A stretch of 64,000 nt of DNA from positions 2,663,875-2,727,874 of the forward strand of contig NZ_JAHTBK010000001.1 of the NCBI RefSeq assembly GCF_020177575.1, read 5' to 3'. Positions 26,613-35,166 of the stretch are shown piece after piece. The first letter of the stretch is position 1. Every line of letters begins with the position of its first letter. Made by a program: the position numbers and the translations under genes. The DNA comes from Hasllibacter sp. MH4015. GTDB lineage: Bacteria; Pseudomonadota; Alphaproteobacteria; Rhodobacterales; Rhodobacteraceae. Under the pieces are notes generated by a model. That model was not told where the DNA came from, did not search any database, and saw nothing but the letters and a program-made list of their open reading frames with translations.

Positions 26613-28229
26613 ATGTCGGAAGTTTCAGCGGATTACGTAATCATCGGGGCCGGATCGGCGGGTTGCGTCCTTGCCAACCGCCTCTCCGCCGACCCTCGCA
26701 ATTCCGTGATCCTCCTCGAAGCGGGCGGTCGGGATTGGAACCCATGGATCCACATCCCGGTCGGATATTTCAAGACGATCCACAACCCCACCGTGGACTG
26801 GTGCTACAAGACCGAGCCCGACCCCGGGTTGAACGGACGATCCATCGAATGGCCGCGGGGGAAAGTCCTCGGCGGCTCATCCTCGCTCAACGGGCTACTT
26901 TACGTGCGCGGGCAGCCCCAGGACTACGACCGATGGCGCCAGATGGGCAATGCGGGTTGGGGCTGGGACGACGTGCTACCCCTTTTCAAACGGGCCGAGA
27001 GAAACGAGCGTGGGGCCGACGAATTCCATGGCGACCAGGGACCGCTTTCGGTGTCAAACATGCGCATTCAGCGCCCCATCACGGATGCATGGGTCGCGGC
27101 GGCGCAATCGGCGGGATACAAGTTCAATCCCGACTACAACGGGGCCGAGCAGGAGGGGGTGGGCTATTTCCAACTGACCTCCCGCAACGGGCGGCGCTGT
27201 TCTGCGGCGGTGGCGTATCTTAAGCCGATCAAGGATCGCGATAACCTTCGGATCATCACGCATGCTCAGGTTGAACGGATTTTGCTGGACGGCACCCGGG
27301 CCGTCGGCGTGACCTACACAGATCGCGGCGGTGCGCAGCAGGTCGTGAAAGCCGGGCGGGAAATCATCCTGTCGGGCGGCGCGATCAATTCCCCGCAGCT
27401 TCTGATGCTGTCCGGGATAGGAGAGGCGCAGCAGCTGGCGGAGCATGGGATCGAGGTGATCCGCGATTGTCCCGGTGTGGGCAAGAACATGCAGGATCAT
27501 CTTCAGGCGCGCCTTGTCTACAAATGCAACGAGCCGACGCTCAACGATGAAGTGTCGAGCCTGCTTGGCCAGGCGCGCATCAGTCTGAAATACCTGATGT
27601 TCCGGTCCGGTCCGATGACCATGGCGGCAAGCCTTGCCACCGGGTTCATGCGCACGCGCGACGATCTGGAAACGCCGGACATACAGTTCCACGTGCAGCC
27701 CCTGTCTGCGGAAAATCCGGGCAAGGGGGCGGACAGGTTTTCCGCATTCACCATGTCGGTCTGTCAGCTTCGCCCGGAAAGCCGCGGGGAAATCCGGCTC
27801 AACTCCGCCCGGCCCCTCGACTATCCGAAGATCATACCGAATTACCTGTCGACCGACACGGATTGCAGAACGATCGTGGCCGGTGTGAACATCGCCCGAA
27901 CGATCGCGCGCCATGCGCCCCTGACCTCCAAGATCTCTGAGGAATACCGTCCGAATCCCAGCCTCGACATGGCGGATTACGATGCGACGCTGGACTGGGC
28001 GCGCAACAACACCGCCTCGATCTATCACCCTACGGGGACATGCAAAATGGGCAGCGGTCCGGACAGTGTGGTGGATGCGCGATTGCGGGTGCACGGCATT
28101 CATGGGTTGCGGGTGGCGGATTGCTCCATCATGCCGGAAATCGTGTCCGGCAATACGAATGCGCCCGCGATCATGATCGGCGAGAAGGCATCCGACATGA
28201 TACTGGAGGACGCGCGCGGGGCGGCGTGA
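26613..28229 (+). CDS. GMC-family FAD-dependent oxidoreductase (choline dehydrogenase-like)
   Basis: A 538-residue flavoenzyme that oxidises an alcohol to an aldehyde. It opens with the dinucleotide fold VIIGAGSAGCVLANRLS and the ribose-binding Glu in VILLEAGG. GMC signature 1 lies in GRSIEWPRGKVLGGSSSLNG and signature 2 in GREIILSGGAINSPQLLMLSG (both split here). The active-site His is in IYHPTGTCKMG and the second catalytic residue is in SGNTNAPAIMIGEKAS. The ATG at 26613 gives the normal N-terminus. It is divergent from dctP and probably acts on the imported TRAP substrate; specificity is inferred. Confidence 0.9.
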   Translation: MSEVSADYVIIGAGSAGCVLANRLSADPRNSVILLEAGGRDWNPWIHIPVGYFKTIHNPTVDWCYKTEPDPGLNGRSIEWPRGKVLGGSSSLNGLLYVRGQPQDYDRWRQMGNAGWGWDDVLPLFKRAERNERGADEFHGDQGPLSVSNMRIQRPITDAWVAAAQSAGYKFNPDYNGAEQEGVGYFQLTSRNGRRCSAAVAYLKPIKDRDNLRIITHAQVERILLDGTRAVGVTYTDRGGAQQVVKAGREIILSGGAINSPQLLMLSGIGEAQQLAEHGIEVIRDCPGVGKNMQDHLQARLVYKCNEPTLNDEVSSLLGQARISLKYLMFRSGPMTMAASLATGFMRTRDDLETPDIQFHVQPLSAENPGKGADRFSAFTMSVCQLRPESRGEIRLNSARPLDYPKIIPNYLSTDTDCRTIVAGVNIARTIARHAPLTSKISEEYRPNPSLDMADYDATLDWARNNTASIYHPTGTCKMGSGPDSVVDARLRVHGIHGLRVADCSIMPEIVSGNTNAPAIMIGEKASDMILEDARGAA

Positions 28230-28249
28230 TCCACATGTGCCACCGGCCT

Positions 28250-29089
28250 TCAGCTATGGCGCAACGGTACTTCGCGGGCATTGTCGAGCGCCGGGATCTG
28301 GGCGCGCGCGCTGGCAACGCGGGTCAGGTCGAGTTCGACCACGCGCAACTTGGGTGCGCCCGCTTCCAGATCTGCCAGCACAGTGCCCCACGGGTCGACG
28401 GCCAGCGAATGCCCGTAAGTCGTGCGCCCGTCATCGTGGTGCCCAGATTGAGCGGGCGAAATCACGAAGGACCCGGTTTCGATCGCGCGGGCGCGCATCA
28501 GGACGTGCCAATGGGCCTCTCCGGTCGGGACGGTGAACGCGGCGGGAATGAACAGCACCCGCGCACCGTGACTGGCCAAGGCATTGTACAATTTCGGGAA
28601 CCGCAGATCGTAGCAAATGGAAAGGCCAAGCCCGCCCCAGGGCGTCTCGGCCACGACGGCGGCGTCACCCGGCGCAAAGGCCTTGGATTCAGTGAATACC
28701 ACCTTGCCTTCGATATTCACGTCGAACAGGTGGATCTTGTCATATTCCGTGACGATATCGCCTCCGCCGTCGATCAAAGTGGAGCGGTTGAAGAAGCGCC
28801 CATCGGGCGCGCGAACCGGCGTAGACCCGGTGTGAATCCAGATGCCGTGCCGCGCGGCCAGCTCCCTGCATCCGTTGATGAACGGATCGTCGGCGGCCGC
28901 GACGACCAATGCGTCCGCGGCCTTGCGGTCGGCATTCATCATGCTTGCGACTTCTGGCAGGGCCAGCATCTCTGCACCCTGCCCTTTCGCATCGGAGACA
29001 AGCGGCGTTACCATCGCAAGGTTCTCCGCCTGCGTCCGGGCGGAGCAGAGTTGCCCGATGGCGATGCGCAGGGTGTCGCGCTTATCCAT
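28250..29089 (-). CDS. Carbon-nitrogen hydrolase (nitrilase superfamily, Nit2-like amidase)
   Basis: A 279-residue hydrolase with the superfamily triad: Glu in [10 protein letters not shown], Lys in [11 protein letters not shown] and Cys in [14 protein letters not shown]. Sequence order and length match Nit1/Nit2 proteins, which act on omega-amides or repair deaminated glutathione. The start overlaps the glpK stop by 8 bp, so the gene is the last of the glycerol operon, although a role in glycerol use is not obvious. The 3' end is convergent with the GMC gene 20 bp away. Confidence 0.88.
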   Translation of the reverse strand: MDKRDTLRIAIGQLCSARTQAENLAMVTPLVSDAKGQGAEMLALPEVASMMNADRKAADALVVAAADDPFINGCRELAARHGIWIHTGSTPVRAPDGRFFNRSTLIDGGGDIVTEYDKIHLFDVNIEGKVVFTESKAFAPGDAAVVAETPWGGLGLSICYDLRFPKLYNALASHGARVLFIPAAFTVPTGEAHWHVLMRARAIETGSFVISPAQSGHHDDGRTTYGHSLAVDPWGTVLADLEAGAPKLRVVELDLTRVASARAQIPALDNAREVPLRHS

Positions 29090-30554
29090 GGTCGCTCAAC
29101 GTGCGGGCCACGGCATCCTTCCACCCGGCATAACGTGCCGCCCGCGTGTCCTCGTCCATCTGCGGCTCGAAGGTCTTCTCCAACGCCCATGTCGCGGCGA
29201 ACCCGTCCTGATCGGGATAAATCCCCGCCCGATGCCCGGCAATCCACGCGGCACCCAGCGCCGTCGTCTCAAGCACATGGGGACGATCGACCGGCGCGCC
29301 GAGGATGTCGCTGAGAAATTGCATCGTCCAATCGGACGCGGTCATTCCGCCATCTACCCGGACATTGCCGGTCTCAGCCGCGGAATAATCGGCGAGCATC
29401 GCCTCCAACAGATCGCGGGTCTGGAAACCGACCGATTCAAGCGCCGCCCGCGCAATCTCCGCCGGGCCGGAATTTCGCGTCAGCCCGAAGATCGCACCCC
29501 GTGCGTCCGGGTCCCAATGCGGTGCGCCAAGGCCCGTGAAGGCCGGGACGAGGTAGAGCGATTGGGACGGATCGGCGGCCTCGGCCAAGGGGGCGCTTTG
29601 CGGTGCGTCGTCGATGATCTTGAGCCCGTCGCGCAGCCACTGAACCACGGCACCCGCGATGAAAATGGAGCCTTCAAGCGCATAGGTCGGTTTGCCGTCG
29701 AATTGATAGGCGATGGTCCCCAGCATCCGGTTTTGCGACGTGACCAATGTGTCGCCCGTGTTCAAAAGCGCAAAGCAGCCCGTGCCGTAGGTGGATTTCA
29801 ACATACCCGGCTGGAAACAGGCCTGGCCCACGGTCGCGGCCTGCTGATCGCCCGCAACGCCGAGGATCGGGATCGCGTCGCCGAACAAGGTCGTCTCACC
29901 GAAATCCGCGCCGCTGTCGAGGACGTCGGGAAGGATCGCTTCGGGGATGTTTAGCATCGACAGGATATCGTCGTCCCAGCGCCCGTCCCTGATGTTGTAG
30001 AGCAGCGTGCGCGCGGCGTTCGTGGCGTCGGTGACGTGCCGCGCACCCTTTGTCAGCCGCCAGATCAGGAAGCTGTCGATGGTCCCGAACGCCAGTATCC
30101 CGGCCTCGGCCCGCGCGCGGACGCCGTCCACATTGTCAAGCAGCCAGGCCAGCTTGGTGCCACTGAAGTAGGGGTCAAGCAGCAGGCCGGTCTTTTCCTG
30201 CACCATCGCCTCGTGCCCGTCCGCCTTCAGGCGCGCGCAAAGCTCCGCCGTGCGGCGATCCTGCCAGACGATCGCGTTGTGAACCGGCTCCCCACTCTCC
30301 CGATCCCAAAGAACGACGGTTTCGCGTTGGTTGGTGATGCCGATCCCCGCCACCGCGCCGCCCTTGTCCAGTGCGCCCTTGCAGGTTTCCACGACCGTAT
30401 CCCAGATCTCATCCGGGTCATGCTCCACCCATCCCGACGCCGGGTAATACTGCGTGAATTCCTTCTGCGCGCTCGCCTTGGGCCGCAGATCGCCATCAAA
30501 GACGATGGCTCGGCTTGATGTCGTGCCCTGGTCGATGGCGAGGATCTGGGTCAT
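29082..30554 (-). CDS. glpK: Glycerol kinase
   Basis: ATP-dependent glycerol kinase, giving glycerol 3-phosphate. The 490-residue sequence begins [15 protein letters not shown], the FGGY-family phosphate motif, and contains [46 protein letters not shown] and [19 protein letters not shown]. It is the third gene of glpD-DUF805-glpK-nitrilase and begins 12 bp after the DUF805 gene. Regulation by the GlpR sites upstream of glpD is likely. No glycerol facilitator or glpSTPQV-type ABC genes are nearby. Confidence 0.96.
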   Translation of the reverse strand: MTQILAIDQGTTSSRAIVFDGDLRPKASAQKEFTQYYPASGWVEHDPDEIWDTVVETCKGALDKGGAVAGIGITNQRETVVLWDRESGEPVHNAIVWQDRRTAELCARLKADGHEAMVQEKTGLLLDPYFSGTKLAWLLDNVDGVRARAEAGILAFGTIDSFLIWRLTKGARHVTDATNAARTLLYNIRDGRWDDDILSMLNIPEAILPDVLDSGADFGETTLFGDAIPILGVAGDQQAATVGQACFQPGMLKSTYGTGCFALLNTGDTLVTSQNRMLGTIAYQFDGKPTYALEGSIFIAGAVVQWLRDGLKIIDDAPQSAPLAEAADPSQSLYLVPAFTGLGAPHWDPDARGAIFGLTRNSGPAEIARAALESVGFQTRDLLEAMLADYSAAETGNVRVDGGMTASDWTMQFLSDILGAPVDRPHVLETTALGAAWIAGHRAGIYPDQDGFAATWALEKTFEPQMDEDTRAARYAGWKDAVARTLSDHG

Positions 30555-30566
30555 GGTGCGGCGTCC

Positions 30567-31325
30567 TTATCCGAAGCGGTTGGGGCCGGGCGTCCCCTTG
30601 GTGCAGAGGAAGACGATCAGCACAATCGCGTAGACCAGCACGCCGATGCCGAAGAGGCCGAAAAGGGCGATAATACCTTCGGGTTCACCGACGCCCGGAT
30701 CGACCGCGATCAACGCGCCCAAAATCACCCCGAATACGACCATGGCAAGGTAGAATGCACCGATCCACCACCCCGATCGGTTCGTGTCATGCAGACGCCG
30801 GATGGCCACCGCGAGCCCGGGCAGAAACAGGATCAGGTTCGCGACGGAGTTGAGGGGCGACAACTCGACCATATTCGGGAAGACAGCCAGGTCGATGACG
30901 CTTGTCACGATGCCCACGAGCACAGTGAAAAGGACGAAGAACCAGTATTCAGATCGACTTGCCCGGCCCTGGAACGTGACGAATTTGGAAAAGCAGACAG
31001 AGATCGCCTCCCCGAAGGAGCGCGAGGGGGCGCCGACATAAAGCCCGTCCGAGCCAAGATCCCCTCCGGCGTCCGATGGCGCCGTGCGCGCGGTCATCGG
31101 CGTGGTGGCACCGGCGGGCTGTCCCTGTGCCGGCATGGGCGGCGGTGCCGTCGTCCCACCGCCGGCAGAGGCGAATTCAGACGATGCGTCGACCCAGCCG
31201 TCCAGCCCTTCGCGCCAGACAAGCGTTGTCGCCGTGATCGTGCCGTTTTCGATCAGGCGCTCCATCTCGGCTGCGTCCACGGGGCCGAACCTGTCCTGCC
31301 CGTCGGAATAATACCATTTTGTCAT
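30567..31325 (-). CDS. GYF_2 / DUF805 membrane protein
   Basis: A 252-residue protein. Residues 1-50 form a GYF_2 module (KWYYSDGQDRFGP; TLVWREGLDGWVD), which in related proteins binds proline-rich peptides. A low-complexity linker with many Ala, Pro and Thr follows. The C-terminal DUF805 part has four membrane segments (EYWFFVLFTVLVGIVTSVID; VANLILFLPGLAVAIRRLHD; WWIGAFYLAMVVFGVILGAL; IIALFGLFGIGVLVYAIVLI). The ATG at 31325 follows AAGG. It sits between glpD and glpK, so it is likely made with them; its function is unknown. Confidence 0.85.
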   Translation of the reverse strand: MTKWYYSDGQDRFGPVDAAEMERLIENGTITATTLVWREGLDGWVDASSEFASAGGGTTAPPPMPAQGQPAGATTPMTARTAPSDAGGDLGSDGLYVGAPSRSFGEAISVCFSKFVTFQGRASRSEYWFFVLFTVLVGIVTSVIDLAVFPNMVELSPLNSVANLILFLPGLAVAIRRLHDTNRSGWWIGAFYLAMVVFGVILGALIAVDPGVGEPEGIIALFGLFGIGVLVYAIVLIVFLCTKGTPGPNRFG

Positions 31326-31392
31326 GCTCGGCCCTTCGTCTTGTCGTGTCTGGCCTTGATCGCCGGTTTTGCGGAGGATGGTCAAGCCACCC

Positions 31393-32958
31393 TTACGCCG
31401 CCCTGCCCGCCTGCGTGTCGGCCATGAACCGGTCCAACGCTGCAATCTGGTCCGCGTCGAGTTTGAGTCCGAGCTTGGATCGCCGCCAAACCACGTCCGC
31501 CGCCCGCCGGGCGTATTCTCGGTGCATGAGCCAGCGCACCTCAGCCTCCGTCAGGGTCGCGCCGAAATCCCGGCCCAGATCGTCGATTGATTTGGCAAGG
31601 CCCAGAAGGTCGCTGGCCTGCGTGCCATAGGCGCGGATCAATCGCCTGGCCCACCGATCGGACAGAAAGGGATAGGCAGATTTCAGTTCGCGGATAAGGG
31701 CATCCACCCCATCGACGGGAAAATCGCCACCGGGCAACGCCACCCCAGCCGTCCACTTACCGTTCGCTTCGGGGAAATAGCGCGCCAGCTTGTCCCACGC
31801 ATCTTCGGCCAGCACCCGATACGTGGTGATCTTCCCGCCGAAGACGTTGAGCATCGGCGCGCCCTTGTCGTCGAGGGACAAGACGTAGTCGCGGGTCGCT
31901 GCCGTCGCGGATTTCGCCCCATCGTCATAGAGCGGTCGCACCCCTGAATAGGTCCAGACCACATCGTCCACGCTCAAGCTTTCCTTGAAGTATTCGTTGG
32001 CGAAAGCCAGCAGGTAATCCCGCTCTTCCGGGGTACATTCCGCCGCGCGCGGGTCGTCCAGGTGCTCGGCATCCGTGGTGCCGATCAGGGTATAATCCGT
32101 CTCGTATGGGATGGCGAAGATGATGCGACCGTCGGTGCCTTGGAAGAAATAGCATTTGTCGTGGTCGTAAAGGCGGCGCGTCACGATATGGGAGCCGCGC
32201 ACGAGCCGCACGCCTTCACTGGAATTCTGCCGCGCCACGTTGCGCACGACATCAGCGACCCATGGGCCGCCGGCATTGACCAGCGCGCGGGCGTAGATCG
32301 TCTGCGGCCCCCGTTCTCCGTCGGTTTCGATCCGCCAAAGTTCTCCGTCCCGCTCCGCGCTCTTTACTTCCGTCCGCACCATGATACGCGCGCCGCGATC
32401 TTCCGCGTCGCGGGCGTTCAGGACAACGAGCCGCGAATCCTCAACCCAGCAATCGGAATATTCATACGCCTTGTTGAATTTATCGAGGAGCGGTGCGCCC
32501 TCCGCCGTGCCGTCCAGCGACACCGATTTGGTGCCGGGCAGGATCCTTCGCCCACCCAGATTGTCGTAAAGGAACAGCCCCAGCCGGATCAGCCAATTCG
32601 GCCGGCGTCCCTTCATCCACGGCATCACGGCGCCAAGGATGCGGGAGGTCGGCGTCGTATTGTCGAAGCGCATGTCCTTGCTGAGCGGAAGGACGAACCG
32701 CATCGGCCACGAGATATGGGGCATCGCGCGCAGAAGTGTTTCGCGTTCCTCCAGCGCGTGGCGGACCAGTTTGAATTCGAAATATTCCAGGTACCGCAAT
32801 CCGCCGTGGAACAGCTTTGTGGACGCACTCGACGTCGCGCCTGCCAGATCACCCATTTCCGCCAGGCACACGCGCATGCCGCGACCCTGCGCATCACGTG
32901 CGATGCCGCAGCCGTTGATGCCGCCGCCAATCACAAACAGGTCGTAAGGCGCGTCCAT
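31393..32958 (-). CDS. glpD: Aerobic glycerol-3-phosphate dehydrogenase
   Basis: FAD-dependent membrane-associated enzyme that oxidises glycerol 3-phosphate to dihydroxyacetone phosphate and feeds electrons to quinone. The 521 residues start with LFVIGGGINGCGIARDAQGRG and include SSASTKLFHGGLRYLE, VNAGGPWVADV, GTDGRIIFAIPYE and VDDVVWTYSGVRPL. The ATG at 32958 is preceded by AAGGGA. First gene of the glp operon, 91 bp from divergent glpR, with GlpR-type half-sites in between. Confidence 0.96.
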   Translation of the reverse strand: MDAPYDLFVIGGGINGCGIARDAQGRGMRVCLAEMGDLAGATSSASTKLFHGGLRYLEYFEFKLVRHALEERETLLRAMPHISWPMRFVLPLSKDMRFDNTTPTSRILGAVMPWMKGRRPNWLIRLGLFLYDNLGGRRILPGTKSVSLDGTAEGAPLLDKFNKAYEYSDCWVEDSRLVVLNARDAEDRGARIMVRTEVKSAERDGELWRIETDGERGPQTIYARALVNAGGPWVADVVRNVARQNSSEGVRLVRGSHIVTRRLYDHDKCYFFQGTDGRIIFAIPYETDYTLIGTTDAEHLDDPRAAECTPEERDYLLAFANEYFKESLSVDDVVWTYSGVRPLYDDGAKSATAATRDYVLSLDDKGAPMLNVFGGKITTYRVLAEDAWDKLARYFPEANGKWTAGVALPGGDFPVDGVDALIRELKSAYPFLSDRWARRLIRAYGTQASDLLGLAKSIDDLGRDFGATLTEAEVRWLMHREYARRAADVVWRRSKLGLKLDADQIAALDRFMADTQAGRAA

Positions 32959-32996
32959 TTCGATCCCTTTCCGGTGTCGGATCGGTCTTTTCACTC

Positions 32997-33029
32997 CATG
33001 TTCGCTTTGTCAATTTTCATGTTCGTTTT
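32997..33029. promoter_or_regulatory. Candidate GlpR operator: tandem CATGTTCG half-sites
   Basis: CATGTTCGCTTT at 32997-33008 recurs as CATGTTCGTTTT at 33018-33029, exactly 21 bp (two helical turns) apart. The ATGTTCG core equals the E. coli GlpR half-site as I remember it. The pair sits between divergent glpD and glpR, ending 20 bp before the glpR ATG, so one bound repressor could control both. The direct orientation, rather than inverted, is unlike the classic palindrome. Confidence 0.65.
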
Positions 33030-33049
33030 TTTTCGTTATACGCAGCACC

Positions 33050-33808
33050 ATGCCCCTGAGCCCACGCCAATCCGATATTCTTGCCCTTGCCCGTGACATG
33101 GGTCGCGTGACAGTGGATGGCCTTGCCGCATCCTTTGGCGTGACGGTCCAGACAATCCGCCGCGACCTGACGGAATTGTGCGATGCCGGAGTTCTGGACC
33201 GGACCCATGGCGGCGCGGCCCTGCCGTCTGGCATCACCAATATCGGGTATGAGGATCGCCGCCGCCTGAATGCCGACGCAAAGGAGGCGATCGCGAGAGC
33301 CGCCGCCGCCCTGATCCCGGCCGGCGCGTCCCTGTTCCTCAACATCGGCACAACGACAGAGGCCGTCGCGCGCGCCCTGCGCGATACGCCGAACCTGATG
33401 GTCGTGACCAACAACATGAACGTGGCCCAGATCATGGGGGGGCATCCAAGTGCGGAAGTGATCGTCACGGGCGGTCGCCTGCGCCGCGCCGATGGCGGAT
33501 TGGTGGGCGACATGGCGGTCCAGACGATCCGGCAATTCAAGGTCGACATCGCGGTGATCGGGGCCTCCGCCCTTGATCCGGAAGGCGATGTGCTCGACTT
33601 CGATCCGGACGAGGTGCGGGTCAGCCGCGCGATCTTGGGTCAGGCGCGGAGCTCCATCCTCGTGGCGGATCAGGGAAAGCTGGCGCGCGTGGCACCGGTG
33701 CGGATCGGGAACCTGTCCGACCTCGATCAATGGGTGACAGATCGCGCACCGCCCGCTGCACTGGCTCAGATATGCAGGGCGGCGAAGACATCAATCATTC
33801 TGCCGTGA
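33050..33808 (+). CDS. glpR: DeoR-family regulator, likely glycerol-3-phosphate regulon repressor GlpR
   Basis: A 252-residue repressor. The N-terminal helix-turn-helix shows the DeoR pattern (LSPRQSDILALARDMGRVTV; FGVTVQTIRRDLTELCDAG; LDRTHGGAALPSG). The C-terminal DeoRC sensor domain has LFLNIGTTTEAVARAL and VVTNNMNVAQIM. Divergence from glpD and the half-sites between them support the GlpR name. No ribosome binding site is visible before the ATG; a short or leaderless message is possible. The 3' end overlaps the opposite-strand esterase gene by 14 bp. Confidence 0.88.
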   Translation: MPLSPRQSDILALARDMGRVTVDGLAASFGVTVQTIRRDLTELCDAGVLDRTHGGAALPSGITNIGYEDRRRLNADAKEAIARAAAALIPAGASLFLNIGTTTEAVARALRDTPNLMVVTNNMNVAQIMGGHPSAEVIVTGGRLRRADGGLVGDMAVQTIRQFKVDIAVIGASALDPEGDVLDFDPDEVRVSRAILGQARSSILVADQGKLARVAPVRIGNLSDLDQWVTDRAPPAALAQICRAAKTSIILP

Positions 33809-34478
33809 TCCGCGCGATCAGGTCTTCGACCCGGGGGCCAAGCGCCTCCACGATCAGGATCACACCGTTTGCGTTGGGATGGATGCCATCGGGCTGCATC
33901 AGGTCGGCAAGCGATCCGGGATCGCTGACCGGATCGCCCAAAAGACCCTCGAAAAAGCTCTCCACGTAAAGCACGTCATGTTGCTCAGCCAATTGCGGGA
34001 ACATCTCGTTGAAGGCCTGCTGGTAGTCCGGCCCGTAATTGCCCGGCACCTCCATGCCAACCAACAGAACCTCCACACCATCCGCCGCCTCAAGGATACC
34101 GGACAGATTCGCGCGGGAGGATTCGGGCGGCAACCCGCGCAGGAAATCGTTGCCACCCAGCGCCACGATCATCCCATCCACATCGTCCGTCAGCGTCCAT
34201 GCGACCCGCGCCAGACCGCCCGCCGTCGTATCGCCCGAGACGCCTGCATTGATGACCCGAACGTCGTAGCCCCGCTCCTGCAACCAATTCTGCAGCTGTG
34301 GCACGAACCCGTCTTCCGCCACCAATCCGTAGCCTTGAGTGAGACTGTCGCCAAGCGCCGCTATCGTGACCTCCTGCGCGTTAACCATGGCGGGCAGGCA
34401 AATCAGGACGGCCACCTTGCCCGCTTCCCGGACGGCCCCATATGCCAAGGACCAAGGTGAACGAAGGCGTTTAGACAT
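33795..34478 (-). CDS. tesA: GDSL arylesterase / acyl-CoA thioesterase (TesA family)
   Basis: A 227-residue SGNH hydrolase. A hydrophobic N-terminus (GKVAVLICLPAMVNAQE) is a Sec signal peptide, so it works in the periplasm. Catalytic blocks are IAALGDSLTQGYG (S45), VALGGNDFLRG and QPDGIHPNANG (Asp/His). Homologous TesA is a broad esterase, thioesterase and lysophospholipase. The ATG at 34478 has AAGGA 8 bp upstream, lying inside the divergent ABC gene; the two start codons overlap within CATG. TesA is likewise divergent from ybbA in E. coli. Confidence 0.9.
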   Translation of the reverse strand: MSKRLRSPWSLAYGAVREAGKVAVLICLPAMVNAQEVTIAALGDSLTQGYGLVAEDGFVPQLQNWLQERGYDVRVINAGVSGDTTAGGLARVAWTLTDDVDGMIVALGGNDFLRGLPPESSRANLSGILEAADGVEVLLVGMEVPGNYGPDYQQAFNEMFPQLAEQHDVLYVESFFEGLLGDPVSDPGSLADLMQPDGIHPNANGVILIVEALGPRVEDLIARITAE

Positions 34479-35166
34479 GGATCAGGTCCTTTCCCTGACG
34501 GAGGCCAAGCTGTCGCTTGATGGAAATGCGGGCCGTGTCGACATCCTGCACGGGATCACGCTGGACGTGCAACGCGGTGAGACGCTGGCGCTGACAGGGC
34601 CGTCGGGGTCCGGCAAGTCGTCTCTCCTCATGTTGATGGGCGGGTTGGAACGCGCCACGGGCGGTCGTGTTACGGCACTTGACCATGATTTGTCCGCGAT
34701 GACCGAGGATCAGTTGGCCCGGTTTCGCAGGGATCATATGGGGGTGGTGTTTCAATCCTTCCACCTGATCCCCACCATGACAGCGTTGGAGAATGTCGCG
34801 ACGCCGCTGGAATTGGCGGGTACGTCGGACGCATTCGACCGCGCAGCGGCGGAGTTGGATTCCGTGGGCCTTGGTCATCGCATGGGCCATTACCCGTCCC
34901 AGATGTCCGGCGGTGAACAACAGCGCGTGGCGCTTGCCCGCGCCGCTGCGCCACGCCCCGACATCCTTCTGGCCGATGAACCAACCGGCAACCTCGACGG
35001 AACGACCGGCGCACAGATCATGGATTTGTTGATGGACTTGCGCGAAAGCCACGGGGCGACCCTGATCCTCGTGACCCATTCGCCCAGTTTGGCCGCGCGA
35101 TGTGACCGGGAGGTGCGATTGCGCGACGGGTTGCTGGACACCGGATTGAGGGACGCGGCCGAATGA
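34477..35166 (+). CDS. ybbA: ABC transporter ATP-binding protein (YbbA / LolD-like)
   Basis: A 229-residue MacB/LolD-type ATPase. Walker A is GPSGSGKSSLLML, the signature is MSGGEQQRVALARA, Walker B is ILLADEPTGNLDG and the H-loop is LILVTHSPSLA. The ATG at 34477 is preceded by AAGG within the tesA coding sequence on the other strand. Its stop overlaps the permease start by 4 bp. Together with the next gene it forms a YbbAP-type exporter, a group related to lipid or lipoprotein extraction; the substrate is unknown. Confidence 0.92.
   Translation: MDQVLSLTEAKLSLDGNAGRVDILHGITLDVQRGETLALTGPSGSGKSSLLMLMGGLERATGGRVTALDHDLSAMTEDQLARFRRDHMGVVFQSFHLIPTMTALENVATPLELAGTSDAFDRAAAELDSVGLGHRMGHYPSQMSGGEQQRVALARAAAPRPDILLADEPTGNLDGTTGAQIMDLLMDLRESHGATLILVTHSPSLAARCDREVRLRDGLLDTGLRDAAE

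Noticed and set aside
33795-33808. Sequencing error suggested by the 14-bp tail overlap of glpR and tesA
   Set aside because: Both proteins end naturally at family-typical positions; short convergent overlaps are common in compact genomes.
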